Source of the DNA: Fulvivirga ulvae
GTDB lineage: Bacteria; Bacteroidota; Bacteroidia; Cytophagales; Cyclobacteriaceae
Direction: 5' to 3'
Assembly (NCBI RefSeq): GCF_021389975.1
Contig: NZ_CP089981.1
Span: 4,303,501-4,367,500 of the forward strand
DNA: 64,000 nucleotides
The notes beneath the pieces were generated by a model. The model was not told where the DNA came from. It was given only the letters and a program-made list of their open reading frames with translations, and made no database searches. Below, one piece after another: positions 16,257-24,636 of the stretch; the stretch's first letter is position 1; each line of letters opens with the position of its first letter. The translations under genes and the position numbers were made by a program.

Positions 16257-19200
16257 ATGTCTGAAAATCAGAGGAGACAAAGCGTATTAATCCCATACAT
16301 TTTATTTTTTTTTGTTTTGGCCGGGTGCAACACCATTAAACCCTATATAGCACGAGATTATCGTGATTGGAAAGCACATAATACACCCGAATCAGAAATT
16401 ATACACAGTGTGTACCTGTATGGTGATGGCGGAGAGCTTGAAACCGGAAAGGTGCTGGATGTGCTTAGAAGTAAGATAATGGAGGAGGCTGAGAACAATA
16501 GTTCGTTAGTATTCCTGGGCGACAATATTTACCTCAGGGGATTGCCGGAAGAAAGCGATGATGACCGCGAAGAAAAAGAAAGGATAATCAGGATGCAGAT
16601 GGATGTAGCTGAAGGATACACTGGCAATGTTATTTTTGTTCCTGGAAATCACGACTGGAATTATAGTAGCGAAGGCGGGCTGGCGCAGGTTATGAGGCAG
16701 GAGGATTTTGTAGAGGAATATTTAAACAGAGGTAACACTTTTCTTCCTGATAATGGTTGCCCGGGACCCGTAGAAGTCCGTGTAAATGATGCCCTCACCA
16801 TCATTGTCATTGATACGGAATGGTGGATACACAAGTATGACAAGCCCCATGCACCGGAAAATGGCTGTAGCGTTGAGGATAAACTGGACTTTGTTATTCA
16901 ACTGGAGGATATGGTGAGGAACAATGATGGACGTCATGTATTGATTGCAGCTCACCATCCCATATTTAGTAACGGAAACCATGGAGGCCATTATAACCTT
17001 CTGGATAATATTTTTCCGCTCAGGCTGGTTCGTGATAACCTGTACATTCCGCTGCCGGTAATAGGCTCTTTATACCCTTTGTTGAGAAAGGCGGGAGTTA
17101 CTCCCCAGGATATTCCCAATGCTGAGTTTCAGCAGTATAAAAAAGCAGTTTTATCAATCATAGAGCAGAGGAGCAATACTGTGTATGCCGCCGGTCATGA
17201 TCATAATCTACAGCTCAGGAAGGAGGGGCTGATGCATCATATTGTAAGTGGTTCGGGGGCAAAGCTCAACTTTGCGGCACGTGGTTTTGGAGCAACATAT
17301 GTACATCAGAAGGCTGGTTTTGCCCGGTTGGTCTATTACAAAAACGGGGAAGCATGGGTTGAATATTATATTGTAGATAATGAAAACCCCGAAGGAAAGC
17401 TGGCATTCAGAAATGCTCTTTACGCTTTAAGTCCAAAGGAGACTGCTGTAGCAGATGCTGAAGAAGTGCCAGACTACTCGGACAGCGTCAGAGTAATGGC
17501 TGCCAATAAAAAATATAAGATTGGAAAGTTCGGTTCGATTTTTTTGGGAAGCCATTATCGCAAGGAATGGACCACACCCATTGAAGTGCCTTACATCGAC
17601 CTTAAAAACTATCGGGGAGGGTTAAAACCAGTAATGAAAGGCGGAGGTAAACAAACTATTTCTATCAGGTTTATTGACGACGATAGTGTACAATACACTT
17701 TGCGCTCCATAGATAAATTTCCTGCAGGTGCCATTCCTGATATATTTAAAGATACCTGGGTCAATGATTTTGTCAAGGATCAAACTACTACATCTCATCC
17801 TTATGGGGCATTGGTTGTACCAAAAATGTCAGAAGCGCTGGGTATCTACTATACAAAACCCGAGCTTTACTATACACCCTTTACTCCATACCTGGGGCCA
17901 TATATCGATGATTTTGGCGGTAGAATGGGGTTAATGGAAATAAGGCCCGATGAAGACCTGAGTGGTTATAAGCGATTCGGTTATTCGCAGAACATTGTAA
18001 GTACCGAAACATTGTTTGATCACCTCGAAGATGATAACGATAATGAGGTGGACGAAGAAATGTATTTGAAGTCACGGTTTTTTGATATGCTCATAGGTGA
18101 CTGGGACCGGCATGATGACCAGTGGCGGTGGGCTGAATATGAAAAACCTGACAAAGGCTCAGTTTTCAGGCCGGTACCCCGTGATCGTGACCAGGTATTT
18201 TCATTGTATGACGGCTTTATTCCCTGGTTGCTTAGCAGGAAGTGGGCATTCAGAAACTTCAGTAGCTTTGATTATGACATCTCAGATATCAGAGGCCTTA
18301 ATTTCTCGGCCCGTAATCTGGACCGGCGGTTGCTCAATGGGCTGTCCCAGGAGGAATGGCTGGATATAGCCAGGCAGGTCATGGAAGAACTGACAGATGA
18401 GGTGATTGATGAGGCCGTAAAAGATTTACCCGAGGAAGTTTATCATATTTCGGGCCCTGAAATAGCAGCCAAACTGAAGGCGAGAAGAAATGATTTCATA
18501 AAGTACGCACATCACTATTATAAGTTTCTGGCTGAAGAGGTAGACATTGTGGGAAGCGATAAGCATGAATATTTTGAAGTGCAGAGACTGAATGACGCAG
18601 AAACCCGCGTGCAGGTGTTTAAAACGAAAAAGGAAGGCAATATAACAGAAAAGCTTTTTGACAGAGTGTTTTTTACCGATGAGACTGATGAAATCAGATT
18701 ATATGGACGTGATGGATTCGATAGGTTTGTTATTTCAGGGAAAGTGGATGATGGGATCACTATACGTGTAATTGGTGGCGATGAGAAGGAAGATATATTT
18801 ATTGATAGCTCCTACGTAAGGGGAAGTGCCCGCAAAACCTTGTTTTATGATAATGATGATAACAGGCCTAATATGACTCCCGGCCCTGAAACGAGGATAT
18901 TTACTTCTGAAAAGGAGAGTATTAATGCTTATAACAGAAACTCATTTGAATATGACTACATCGGGCCCCGGTTAAATTTCGAATATAATGTGGACGATGG
19001 CTTATACCTGGGTGGGGGAATTAAGATCGAACGCCACGGTTTCCGCCGCCACCCGTTGCAGACCGGGCACGTGTTAATAGCTAACTATGCCATGCAAACC
19101 AATGCCTTCAACTTTAGGTACGACGGCTGGTTTTACTCCATACTTGGCCCTTCATGGGACCTTAACCTGGATCTGGACCTTAAAGGCCCTCAGTACGTTT

Positions 19201-19988
19201 TCAATTATTTCGGTCAGGGTAATGAAACAGAAAATACCAGGCATATAGACTATTATCGTATCAGGATGAATTCACTGAAGGTCAATGCTGCAGTGGTAAG
19301 AAGGGTTTCAGGTGCCTTCCAAATTGGAGTGGGACCATATTTTGAATATACAGATGTCAACGAAAAGGAAGATAGCTTTTTGGGAGAAATGCCGGCACAA
19401 AGTATGGTAAACACCAACAGTGTACAATTTATAGGAGCTAAGCTTTACTCTCACCTGTCATTGGTAGACTTTCCTGTTAATCCTCGAAAAGGAGTAGTTT
19501 GGAGAAACGAGGTTAACTTTTACAATGAAATAGACAATGGAGAAGCATCATTTATGAATTTAAATACTGATCTTGCACTATACTTTACACCTAATCTGCC
19601 CGTTCAGGTAACTTTCGCCAGTCGTATAGGAGCGGCCACCAATGTCGGAGATTTTTATTTCTATCAATCCAACTTTATTGGGAACCAGGATAACCTCAGA
19701 GGGTATCGCCGTACCCGATTTGCAGGGAAAAGTAGTTTTTACAATAACAATGAGGTGCGATTCAAGCTATTTAATGTCAGGAATAACCTGCTGAATGGCG
19801 ACCTTGGTGTGTTTGGTTTTTTTGATCAGGGCAGAGTATGGGGCGAAGGGCAAAGCTCATCTGACATGCACCGATCATTCGGGCCGGGCATATATCTGCA
19901 CTTTTTCGAGATATTTTTACTGTCAGGTTCTTACGGTATTTCTGAAGAGGATCAGCTGCTGACTTTCAGGGCCGGTTTTCTTTTCTAA
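16257..19988 (+). CDS. Outer-membrane lipoprotein fusing a purple-acid-phosphatase-like domain, a kinase-like domain and an Omp85-type beta-barrel
   Basis: A lipobox VLAGC (Cys24) follows the signal helix. Residues about 50-390 form a metallophosphoesterase with TRAP-like motifs: LYGDGG, FLGDNIY, GNHDW, AAHHPIF and GHDHNLQ. Residues about 420-770 form a domain also found alone at 36570-37781. It shows a GGGKQT glycine loop, a conserved Lys in RSIDK, GDWDRHDDQ (614-622) and RPVPRDRDQ (638-646), which I read as a kinase-like catalytic loop and metal-binding aspartates. The last 400 residues look like an Omp85/surface-antigen barrel ending in a terminal aromatic residue (AGFLF). The 1243-aa length exceeds each family alone. 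The phosphatase and barrel calls are strong; the kinase call is inference. Confidence 0.85.
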   Translation: MSENQRRQSVLIPYILFFFVLAGCNTIKPYIARDYRDWKAHNTPESEIIHSVYLYGDGGELETGKVLDVLRSKIMEEAENNSSLVFLGDNIYLRGLPEESDDDREEKERIIRMQMDVAEGYTGNVIFVPGNHDWNYSSEGGLAQVMRQEDFVEEYLNRGNTFLPDNGCPGPVEVRVNDALTIIVIDTEWWIHKYDKPHAPENGCSVEDKLDFVIQLEDMVRNNDGRHVLIAAHHPIFSNGNHGGHYNLLDNIFPLRLVRDNLYIPLPVIGSLYPLLRKAGVTPQDIPNAEFQQYKKAVLSIIEQRSNTVYAAGHDHNLQLRKEGLMHHIVSGSGAKLNFAARGFGATYVHQKAGFARLVYYKNGEAWVEYYIVDNENPEGKLAFRNALYALSPKETAVADAEEVPDYSDSVRVMAANKKYKIGKFGSIFLGSHYRKEWTTPIEVPYIDLKNYRGGLKPVMKGGGKQTISIRFIDDDSVQYTLRSIDKFPAGAIPDIFKDTWVNDFVKDQTTTSHPYGALVVPKMSEALGIYYTKPELYYTPFTPYLGPYIDDFGGRMGLMEIRPDEDLSGYKRFGYSQNIVSTETLFDHLEDDNDNEVDEEMYLKSRFFDMLIGDWDRHDDQWRWAEYEKPDKGSVFRPVPRDRDQVFSLYDGFIPWLLSRKWAFRNFSSFDYDISDIRGLNFSARNLDRRLLNGLSQEEWLDIARQVMEELTDEVIDEAVKDLPEEVYHISGPEIAAKLKARRNDFIKYAHHYYKFLAEEVDIVGSDKHEYFEVQRLNDAETRVQVFKTKKEGNITEKLFDRVFFTDETDEIRLYGRDGFDRFVISGKVDDGITIRVIGGDEKEDIFIDSSYVRGSARKTLFYDNDDNRPNMTPGPETRIFTSEKESINAYNRNSFEYDYIGPRLNFEYNVDDGLYLGGGIKIERHGFRRHPLQTGHVLIANYAMQTNAFNFRYDGWFYSILGPSWDLNLDLDLKGPQYVFNYFGQGNETENTRHIDYYRIRMNSLKVNAAVVRRVSGAFQIGVGPYFEYTDVNEKEDSFLGEMPAQSMVNTNSVQFIGAKLYSHLSLVDFPVNPRKGVVWRNEVNFYNEIDNGEASFMNLNTDLALYFTPNLPVQVTFASRIGAATNVGDFYFYQSNFIGNQDNLRGYRRTRFAGKSSFYNNNEVRFKLFNVRNNLLNGDLGVFGFFDQGRVWGEGQSSSDMHRSFGPGIYLHFFEIFLLSGSYGISEEDQLLTFRAGFLF

Positions 19989-20021
19989 CTAATAAGCAGC
20001 GTGTTATTAAAAAGTTTAATT

Positions 20022-20189
20022 ATGGAGTTTTCAGAAATTATATCAATTGTACTCATATATTTTGTAATCCCGGTGTTGGTTGTATTTGGAGTAATGTATC
20101 TGATCAGGCGCAAGCGGGACAAGCAGGCCGGACGTAAACCATCGCACAAGATCAAAAGTATAAAAGAGGAGGAATTGGAAGGAAAGTGA
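20022..20189 (+). CDS. Small single-helix membrane protein
   Basis: Starting at the ATG at 20022, the 55-aa product has one strong transmembrane helix (about 7-27) and a highly basic, then acidic, cytoplasmic tail (RRKRDKQAGRK ... KEEELEGK). An in-frame GTG at 20001 is less convincing. It lies 33 bp after the large outer-membrane gene and may share its transcript. No family recognised. Confidence 0.55.
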   Translation: MEFSEIISIVLIYFVIPVLVVFGVMYLIRRKRDKQAGRKPSHKIKSIKEEELEGK

Positions 20190-20190
20190 T

Positions 20191-20228
20191 CTCGCTATCA
20201 CCATAAGGACTCGCTATTATCATAAAGA
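20191..20228. repeat. Tandem 19-bp direct repeat
   Basis: The unit beginning CTCGCTAT occurs at 20191-20209 and again at 20210-20228, with 16 of 19 bases identical. All three differences are transitions. It lies just beyond the small membrane-protein stop. Confidence 0.5.
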
Positions 20229-20249
20229 TAAACGTGCAGGCAGAGTTGT

Positions 20250-20282
20250 AGGGGCAGGTATCAAGCGACCTGCGCCTCCCCT
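20250..20282. terminator. Hairpin between convergent genes
   Basis: GCAGGT (20254-20259) pairs with ACCTGC (20268-20273) around an 8-nt loop. AGGGG (from 20250) can extend the stem to CCCCT (20278-20282) across a bulge. It lies between the plus-strand gene ending at 20189 and the minus-strand gene ending at 20341, so it is a plausible terminator, although no long T run follows. Confidence 0.4.
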
Positions 20283-20340
20283 GTCAGACATTCCTGTAAA
20301 ACAAACGGTGGTTTAAAGAAGTGAGCAGTTATTTGTTTTA

Positions 20341-21963
20341 CTAGTTCATGTCAATGGTTTCTTCCGGTGCTTTAATGCCTGTGCTCGACCTGAACCCCGT
20401 AAGCAGTGACTTCCACCAGTAATTGAATATGGACTTCTTTTTATCCCTCTTAAATTGAATACTTCCTACCCTGAAGTTGCCATCCTTAACATTGTTGGTT
20501 TTCACTACAAAAGTGTTGGCTATAAATGACTTAATATTTTCGCCGAGCCCTTTACTTTGGTTTGATTCTTTGTCAAGCGTATTTATTTTCAGGCCTTCAT
20601 AAGCGAATTTCATAGTGCCGTTGGATTCTTCCTGATTATACTTAAAGCTAAAGTCCAGATCGTTCATATGGCCCTGCTGAATTTTGACAAAGGCCACATC
20701 TTCAAGCATAGGGTTAAAGGCTTCCAGTTCCACACCCTTCATACTTCCTGAAACCGTATACTGCTGGTGGTTATCTGTCAAAGGAAAGGTAAAGGAAGCC
20801 TGAAGCAATGTTTTTCCCATCACGTTTGACCGGGCATCCATATAAGCAGTGTACTTGCTTTTCTTTTGTATAGAATCAACATTGGTGAAGTTATAAAATG
20901 AGGCATATAGCTCTTCAAAAGTTACCTTGCCCGGTCCGACACCCTGCTTTACGAATTCCTGGTATTCAATATTTCCCCGTTTTAACTGGATGGTATCTAT
21001 GGCTATTTTAGGCTTGAGTTTGGCTATGAACTGATGCAGGAGCTCCGTATCCGGCTTCTGAGGAAAGGGCAGCCTTTTGTCACGGAATACCAGTGCATTG
21101 AAGCCTTCAATTGTAATCTTTTCGGTATAATACGCACCATTATTCAATAGTTGGTCTATACTGATACCACTGATTTTTATTGTTGGGTTATAAAGGTCCA
21201 GCCAGTCAATTTCATGATTAACAACATGAGATAATTTGTATTTTTCATGCCTGCTTTTAATTGTGGTAGAGTCTATTTCAATACTTCTGTTGTTCAGGTT
21301 GAAATTCACCTTTTTAATGGTTGTGAGATAGAGGCTGTCAGGGAAGGTAATGTTGATGTCAGACAACCTGAAGCCGAGCTCGCCGATGTCCACATACTTA
21401 AACTCATGGCTTGTGGCAGAGTCAGCTTCGATGTTTTCAACATCCAGTTCAAATTTACCCGATACAAGTTGATTACTGCTATCACCTTTTTTATTGCGGA
21501 TGATAAAAGTACCATTATCGGTTTCAAAGGACTTGATCACCAAGTCTGGCAGATCGGGGGGGGCAGAAGTCTCCTGCCGATTTAAACTATCGGCATCCAG
21601 CACTCTTGTGAAAACCAGGTGAGGGCTGCTCAATTTAATACTTCCTACCTTGATCTGATTGTTGAGCAAATAAGATACTACACCCAGCCCGCTTATACTT
21701 AACTGACCAAAGCTGAAGGTGTAATGGTTCTTTCCTTCGACTGAAGTAATCGAAACGCTGTCCAGTGAGGCATGACCAGAAAGAATATTAACATCCAGAT
21801 CTTTGTATGTAAGGTTTAGTGAGCTGTTTTTTAGTGAGTCAAGTTGCTTTGCAAGCTTTTCTTCTATCCATGGATTGGCATATTCAAATAAAAGAAAGGT
21901 ACCAAGGGCCAGTATGACTAACAAGATGGTGCCTGATATAATTATAAATTTTTTGTTCAGCAA
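20341..21963 (-). CDS. Large AsmA/DUF748-like membrane-anchored protein
   Basis: This is a 540-aa protein with an N-terminal transmembrane helix (about 7-27) and a long periplasmic beta-rich region. The early segment 'LNLTYKDLDVNILSGHASLDSVSI' and the repeated layer pattern 'GQLSISGLGVVSYLLNNQIKVGSIKLSSPHLVF' are AsmA/DUF748-like. The start is TTG at 21963, because an in-frame TAA lies seven codons upstream and no ATG follows early. It is the second such protein within 6 kb (the other at 15007), on opposite sides of the outer-membrane barrel fusion, so this neighbourhood may serve envelope lipid or phosphate handling. That is inference. Confidence 0.78.
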   Translation of the reverse strand: MLNKKFIIISGTILLVILALGTFLLFEYANPWIEEKLAKQLDSLKNSSLNLTYKDLDVNILSGHASLDSVSITSVEGKNHYTFSFGQLSISGLGVVSYLLNNQIKVGSIKLSSPHLVFTRVLDADSLNRQETSAPPDLPDLVIKSFETDNGTFIIRNKKGDSSNQLVSGKFELDVENIEADSATSHEFKYVDIGELGFRLSDINITFPDSLYLTTIKKVNFNLNNRSIEIDSTTIKSRHEKYKLSHVVNHEIDWLDLYNPTIKISGISIDQLLNNGAYYTEKITIEGFNALVFRDKRLPFPQKPDTELLHQFIAKLKPKIAIDTIQLKRGNIEYQEFVKQGVGPGKVTFEELYASFYNFTNVDSIQKKSKYTAYMDARSNVMGKTLLQASFTFPLTDNHQQYTVSGSMKGVELEAFNPMLEDVAFVKIQQGHMNDLDFSFKYNQEESNGTMKFAYEGLKINTLDKESNQSKGLGENIKSFIANTFVVKTNNVKDGNFRVGSIQFKRDKKKSIFNYWWKSLLTGFRSSTGIKAPEETIDMN

Positions 21964-22086
21964 CGCTTTATCTGTTTTGAATTATTTAAGGTAAAATTCA
22001 TGCCAATTTAAAAAACTGAATAACAGTAGCTAATACAATTATGTTATTAAAACTGTAGATAGTATTACACAGAAAAAGAATAAGTT

Positions 22087-23139
22087 TTGGAGACAATTTT
22101 CACAGCCCTTGCCATTGTAACAGTTTTAGCTTCTCTGATTAAATTGGTTAAAAAAGATGCATGGTGGATTCGGTTTTTCGATTTTCCCCAGGTTCAACTT
22201 GTAGTAATAGGTTTCATAGCATTTATCGGCCTTTTATTCAGTTGGGATTTGAGTGTACTAACCAGGGACATCCTGCTGGCTATGCTGTTGGCTATATTGG
22301 TGTACCAGAGTGTTATCATATTTCCGTATACATTTTTAGCTCGTACAGAGTCACGGAAAATACACGGCGCATCAGATGAAGATCAGCTTAGCTTTATGAT
22401 AGCCAATGTATACATGTATAATCGCGATTATGGTAAGTGTCTGGAACTTATTAAAGATCGTAACCCTGACCTGCTGCTTATGGTGGAGACTGACCATGGC
22501 TGGGAAAAAGCCATGAGAGAAATTGAAGGACTGTTTAAATATAATGTAAAATACCCTCTTGACAACACGTACGGCATCTTGCTTTACTCCAAGCTTGAGC
22601 TTATAAACCCGGAAGTCAAATTTCTGGTAGAGTCTGATGTCCCTTCGATCCATACACATATCCAATTGCGTAATGGAAAAGTTACCAGGCTTTATGCGCT
22701 GCATCCGAAGCCACCGAGCCCTACGGAAAACGATACTTCCACAGAACGCGATGCAGAGCTTTACCTTGTTGCTAAGGAAATACAACATGTAAAGACCCCT
22801 GTTATAGTAGCGGGGGATTTAAATGATGTGGCGTGGTCTCACAGTACACGGATGTTTCAGCGAATAAGCCGAATGCTTGATCCACGAAAGGGGAGAGGTT
22901 TTTTCAATACATTTCATGCCGGATACCCAATTTTCAGGTGGCCCCTTGATCATATTTTTCATAGTTCAGAATTTGGTCTGGCCGATATTAAGCGGTTACC
23001 CGATATAGGCTCCGATCATTTTCCGATGTTTATAGAACTGATATATATCAGAGAAGGCAGGAAGGAAGAGCCCATGGTAGAGCCCGTAGATGAAGAAGAT
23101 ATAGAGGAAGCCAACGAGAAGATCAGGGCTGCTTTGTAG
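22087..23139 (+). CDS. Membrane-anchored endonuclease/exonuclease/phosphatase-family protein
   Basis: Three N-terminal hydrophobic helices (about 4-20, 37-53 and 61-80) precede an EEP domain. Its catalytic elements are visible: LLMVETDHGW (metal-binding Glu), LHPKPPSP, GDLNDVAWS and GSDHFPMFIEL (catalytic His). This layout matches the YafD/VanJ-like group, some of which act on lipid-linked phosphates. The start is TTG at 22087; an in-frame TAA lies two codons upstream. It is divergent from the AsmA-like gene, also TTG-started. Confidence 0.87.
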   Translation: METIFTALAIVTVLASLIKLVKKDAWWIRFFDFPQVQLVVIGFIAFIGLLFSWDLSVLTRDILLAMLLAILVYQSVIIFPYTFLARTESRKIHGASDEDQLSFMIANVYMYNRDYGKCLELIKDRNPDLLLMVETDHGWEKAMREIEGLFKYNVKYPLDNTYGILLYSKLELINPEVKFLVESDVPSIHTHIQLRNGKVTRLYALHPKPPSPTENDTSTERDAELYLVAKEIQHVKTPVIVAGDLNDVAWSHSTRMFQRISRMLDPRKGRGFFNTFHAGYPIFRWPLDHIFHSSEFGLADIKRLPDIGSDHFPMFIELIYIREGRKEEPMVEPVDEEDIEEANEKIRAAL

Positions 23140-23142
23140 TGC

Positions 23143-23646
23143 TCACCTGTGTGTCTCGAAAAAGTTGAACTTGCAATCAAAATGCATGCAACTGTAAATT
23201 TCTAGCAGGTGGCGTTCTACCGGTGACGCCACCTCCATAAACAGCACCCTCATATTCAAGATCATACTTTTAGCTTTGTCGAGATTGGGAGTTTTATTTT
23301 TCTTGTTTAGATATAGGTCATACTCCTTTGCCAGCTCCCAGGCAAGGTGAGCCTGGTATTTGGTGTATCCCTTTACATGGTAACTCAGTCTGTTGATGAC
23401 TTTTTCAGAAGTCCCGACATAGATAACTTCCCCCTCATCTATGAATGCATAAACACCCTTAAAATCTGATAGCCTGCCCAGTTTCTTGATTATACTTTTT
23501 TCTCCCTGCCCCTTGCCGAAGAGATCTTTAACCCTAAAGGCTTTTCCTATTAATGATTTGAAAATCTCCAGCTTTTTAGGCAGGTAGTCTTGCGTATACT
23601 CTTCAAAAGTATGCTCAAAGTGGTTCATGGTAGTTGTAGTTATCAT
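23143..23646 (-). CDS. GIY-YIG nuclease-domain protein
   Basis: The central segment KGVYAFIDEGEVIYVGTSEKVINRLSYH carries a degenerate GIY-YIG motif, with GVY for GIY and YVG for YIG, spaced normally, followed by the conserved Arg. A downstream Glu (VASPVERHLLEIY) fits the catalytic acid. Length is 167 aa; the second Met (23628) is an equally good start. GIY-YIG proteins of this small stand-alone kind may be nucleases, but the substrate is unknown. No partner modification genes are adjacent. Confidence 0.78.
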   Translation of the reverse strand: MITTTTMNHFEHTFEEYTQDYLPKKLEIFKSLIGKAFRVKDLFGKGQGEKSIIKKLGRLSDFKGVYAFIDEGEVIYVGTSEKVINRLSYHVKGYTKYQAHLAWELAKEYDLYLNKKNKTPNLDKAKSMILNMRVLFMEVASPVERHLLEIYSCMHFDCKFNFFETHR

Positions 23647-23653
23647 AGCATGT

Positions 23654-23806
23654 CTATAATCTGCGTCCTCTTATTAATCGGAAAAGTATAGCTATAACAG
23701 CGAAAATGAGAAGGATATGGATGAGTGATCCCAGGCTAAAAACGAATGCACCCAGCAGCCAACCTATGATCAGAATAACTGCCAGAATATATAATATGTC
23801 GCTCAT
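23654..23806 (-). CDS. lmo0937-family small membrane protein
   Basis: This 50-aa reading frame starts MSDILYILAVILIIGWLLGA and ends in the basic tail RLIRGRR. It has two hydrophobic helices separated by a short SLGSL.. turn, the pattern of the lmo0937 family of tiny stress-associated membrane proteins in Bacteroidota and Firmicutes. It is divergent from the signalling operon to the right, with a palindrome and a sigma-54-like element upstream. The function of the family is unknown. Confidence 0.82.
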   Translation of the reverse strand: MSDILYILAVILIIGWLLGAFVFSLGSLIHILLIFAVIAILFRLIRGRRL

Positions 23807-23840
23807 TGTATTATCAGGTTTTGATTTATAAGGGTTCTAT

Positions 23841-23856
23841 AGAAAAGGTTGTGCCA
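23841..23856 (-). promoter_or_regulatory. Sigma-54-like element before the lmo0937-like gene
   Basis: Read on the minus strand the sequence is TGGCACAACCTTTTCT. The -24 box TGGCAC is perfect. The -12 box is TTTC instead of TTGC, so it breaks the usually invariant G. It lies 35 bp upstream of the start at 23806 and about 85 bp from the palindrome at 23931. Confidence 0.45.
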
Positions 23857-23930
23857 TTGCCTATATTACCGCAGGAAGAACTTGAAAGTGGCTCCGTGCC
23901 GCTGTCTTTGAGAATAATGATCCTCTCAAC

Positions 23931-23948
23931 TGTGGAATATATTCCCCG
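23931..23948. promoter_or_regulatory. Candidate NtrC-type enhancer palindrome between divergent small-protein genes
   Basis: TGTGGAATATATTCCCCG contains the perfect 12-bp palindrome GGAATATATTCC (23934-23945). The left half is identical to the 26151 site. It lies almost midway between the sigma-54-like elements at 23841 (minus) and 24021 (plus), about 85 and 83 bp away. Confidence 0.55.
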
Positions 23949-24020
23949 TTTTTTGAATAAATTTTGTATTATTAAATAAGCATATGTGTCCCAGGAGCCA
24001 TAAAATACATTTTATAATAT

Positions 24021-24036
24021 TGGTATAGATTTTTCT
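24021..24036 (+). promoter_or_regulatory. Weak sigma-54-like element before the 52-residue gene and receiver/NtrC genes
   Basis: TGGTATAGATTTTTCT has GG-N10-TC spacing like the minus-strand element at 23841, with a poorer -24 box (TGGTAT) and the same TTTC at -12. Read alone it would be rejected. Its position opposite the palindrome is what makes it worth listing. Confidence 0.3.
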
Positions 24037-24050
24037 CTCCAAGGGGAGAG
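24035..24050 (+). promoter_or_regulatory. Short leader hairpin
   Basis: CTCTCC (24035-24040) and GGAGAG (24045-24050) form a 6-bp stem around AAGG, some 20 nt before the ATG at 24070. An SD-like AGAGGTG (24059-24065) follows. It may be a 5'-end stabilising structure. Confidence 0.35.
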
Positions 24051-24069
24051 ATGCAATAAGAGGTGATCT

Positions 24070-24228
24070 ATGATAATATTAAAATTGATAGTGGCTATTT
24101 TGATGGCATTTGTAGTTTTTACGGGTACAGTTTATATCCTCTCAAAGCTGTTTTTTGAAAGAGTGAAGCTGGATGATCGTATACCTAGAGAAAAAATAAA
24201 AACATCTAATTTAACAATTAACAACTAG
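24070..24228 (+). CDS. 52-residue single-helix membrane protein leading the signalling operon
   Basis: The frame starts MIILKLIVAILMAFVVFTGT, with a transmembrane helix at about 2-25, then a charged tail (FFERVKLDDRIPREKIK) and stops at 24226-24228. The next gene's ATG follows immediately with no gap, so co-translation is likely. An AGAGGTG sequence 4 nt before its ATG is one of the better Shine-Dalgarno matches in the window. No family recognised; it may be a membrane sensor or modulator for the downstream receivers. Confidence 0.6.
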   Translation: MIILKLIVAILMAFVVFTGTVYILSKLFFERVKLDDRIPREKIKTSNLTINN

Positions 24229-24600
24229 ATGAAGGAACAGATACTGGTGGTAGATGATGAAGTAGAAATATGTTTATTATTATCTGGTATGTTGCGGAAA
24301 ATGGGTTTTGGAGCAGAATATGCGCATAGTGTTTCAGAAGGAATCGAGAAAATAGGTAAAAGAGAATACGATATTGTATTCCTTGACCTTAACTTACCCG
24401 ATGGTCTTGGTTTCCACCTAATACCCAAAGTGAAGACGGCTAATCCTAATTCCAAGGTAATAATCATCAGCGCTTATGACGGCAGTGTTGAAAGACAACG
24501 AGCTGTGTCAGAGGGCGCCCATTTTTTTATTCCTAAGCCCTTTAATAAAAAAATGATAGTAAATGCCCTGGAGGAGTTGCATATACCACATTCTTCCTGA
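24229..24600 (+). CDS. Single-domain response regulator
   Basis: This is a 123-aa receiver. The acidic pair is VVDDE, phosphoacceptor Asp53 is in IVFLDLNLPDG, the conserved Ser is in VIIISAYDG, and the Lys is in FFIPKPF. No output domain follows. It is adjacent to the 52-residue membrane protein and 36 bp upstream of an NtrC-type regulator, suggesting it relays phosphate within this operon, for example from the downstream kinases. Confidence 0.9.
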   Translation: MKEQILVVDDEVEICLLLSGMLRKMGFGAEYAHSVSEGIEKIGKREYDIVFLDLNLPDGLGFHLIPKVKTANPNSKVIIISAYDGSVERQRAVSEGAHFFIPKPFNKKMIVNALEELHIPHSS

Positions 24601-24636
24601 TTAAATAATTAAAGATTCAGATACAATAAAGATCCG

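Noticed and set aside
24021..24036. Firm sigma-54 call for TGGTATAGATTTTTCT
   Set aside because: Three consensus mismatches; listed only as a weak element because of its symmetric position.
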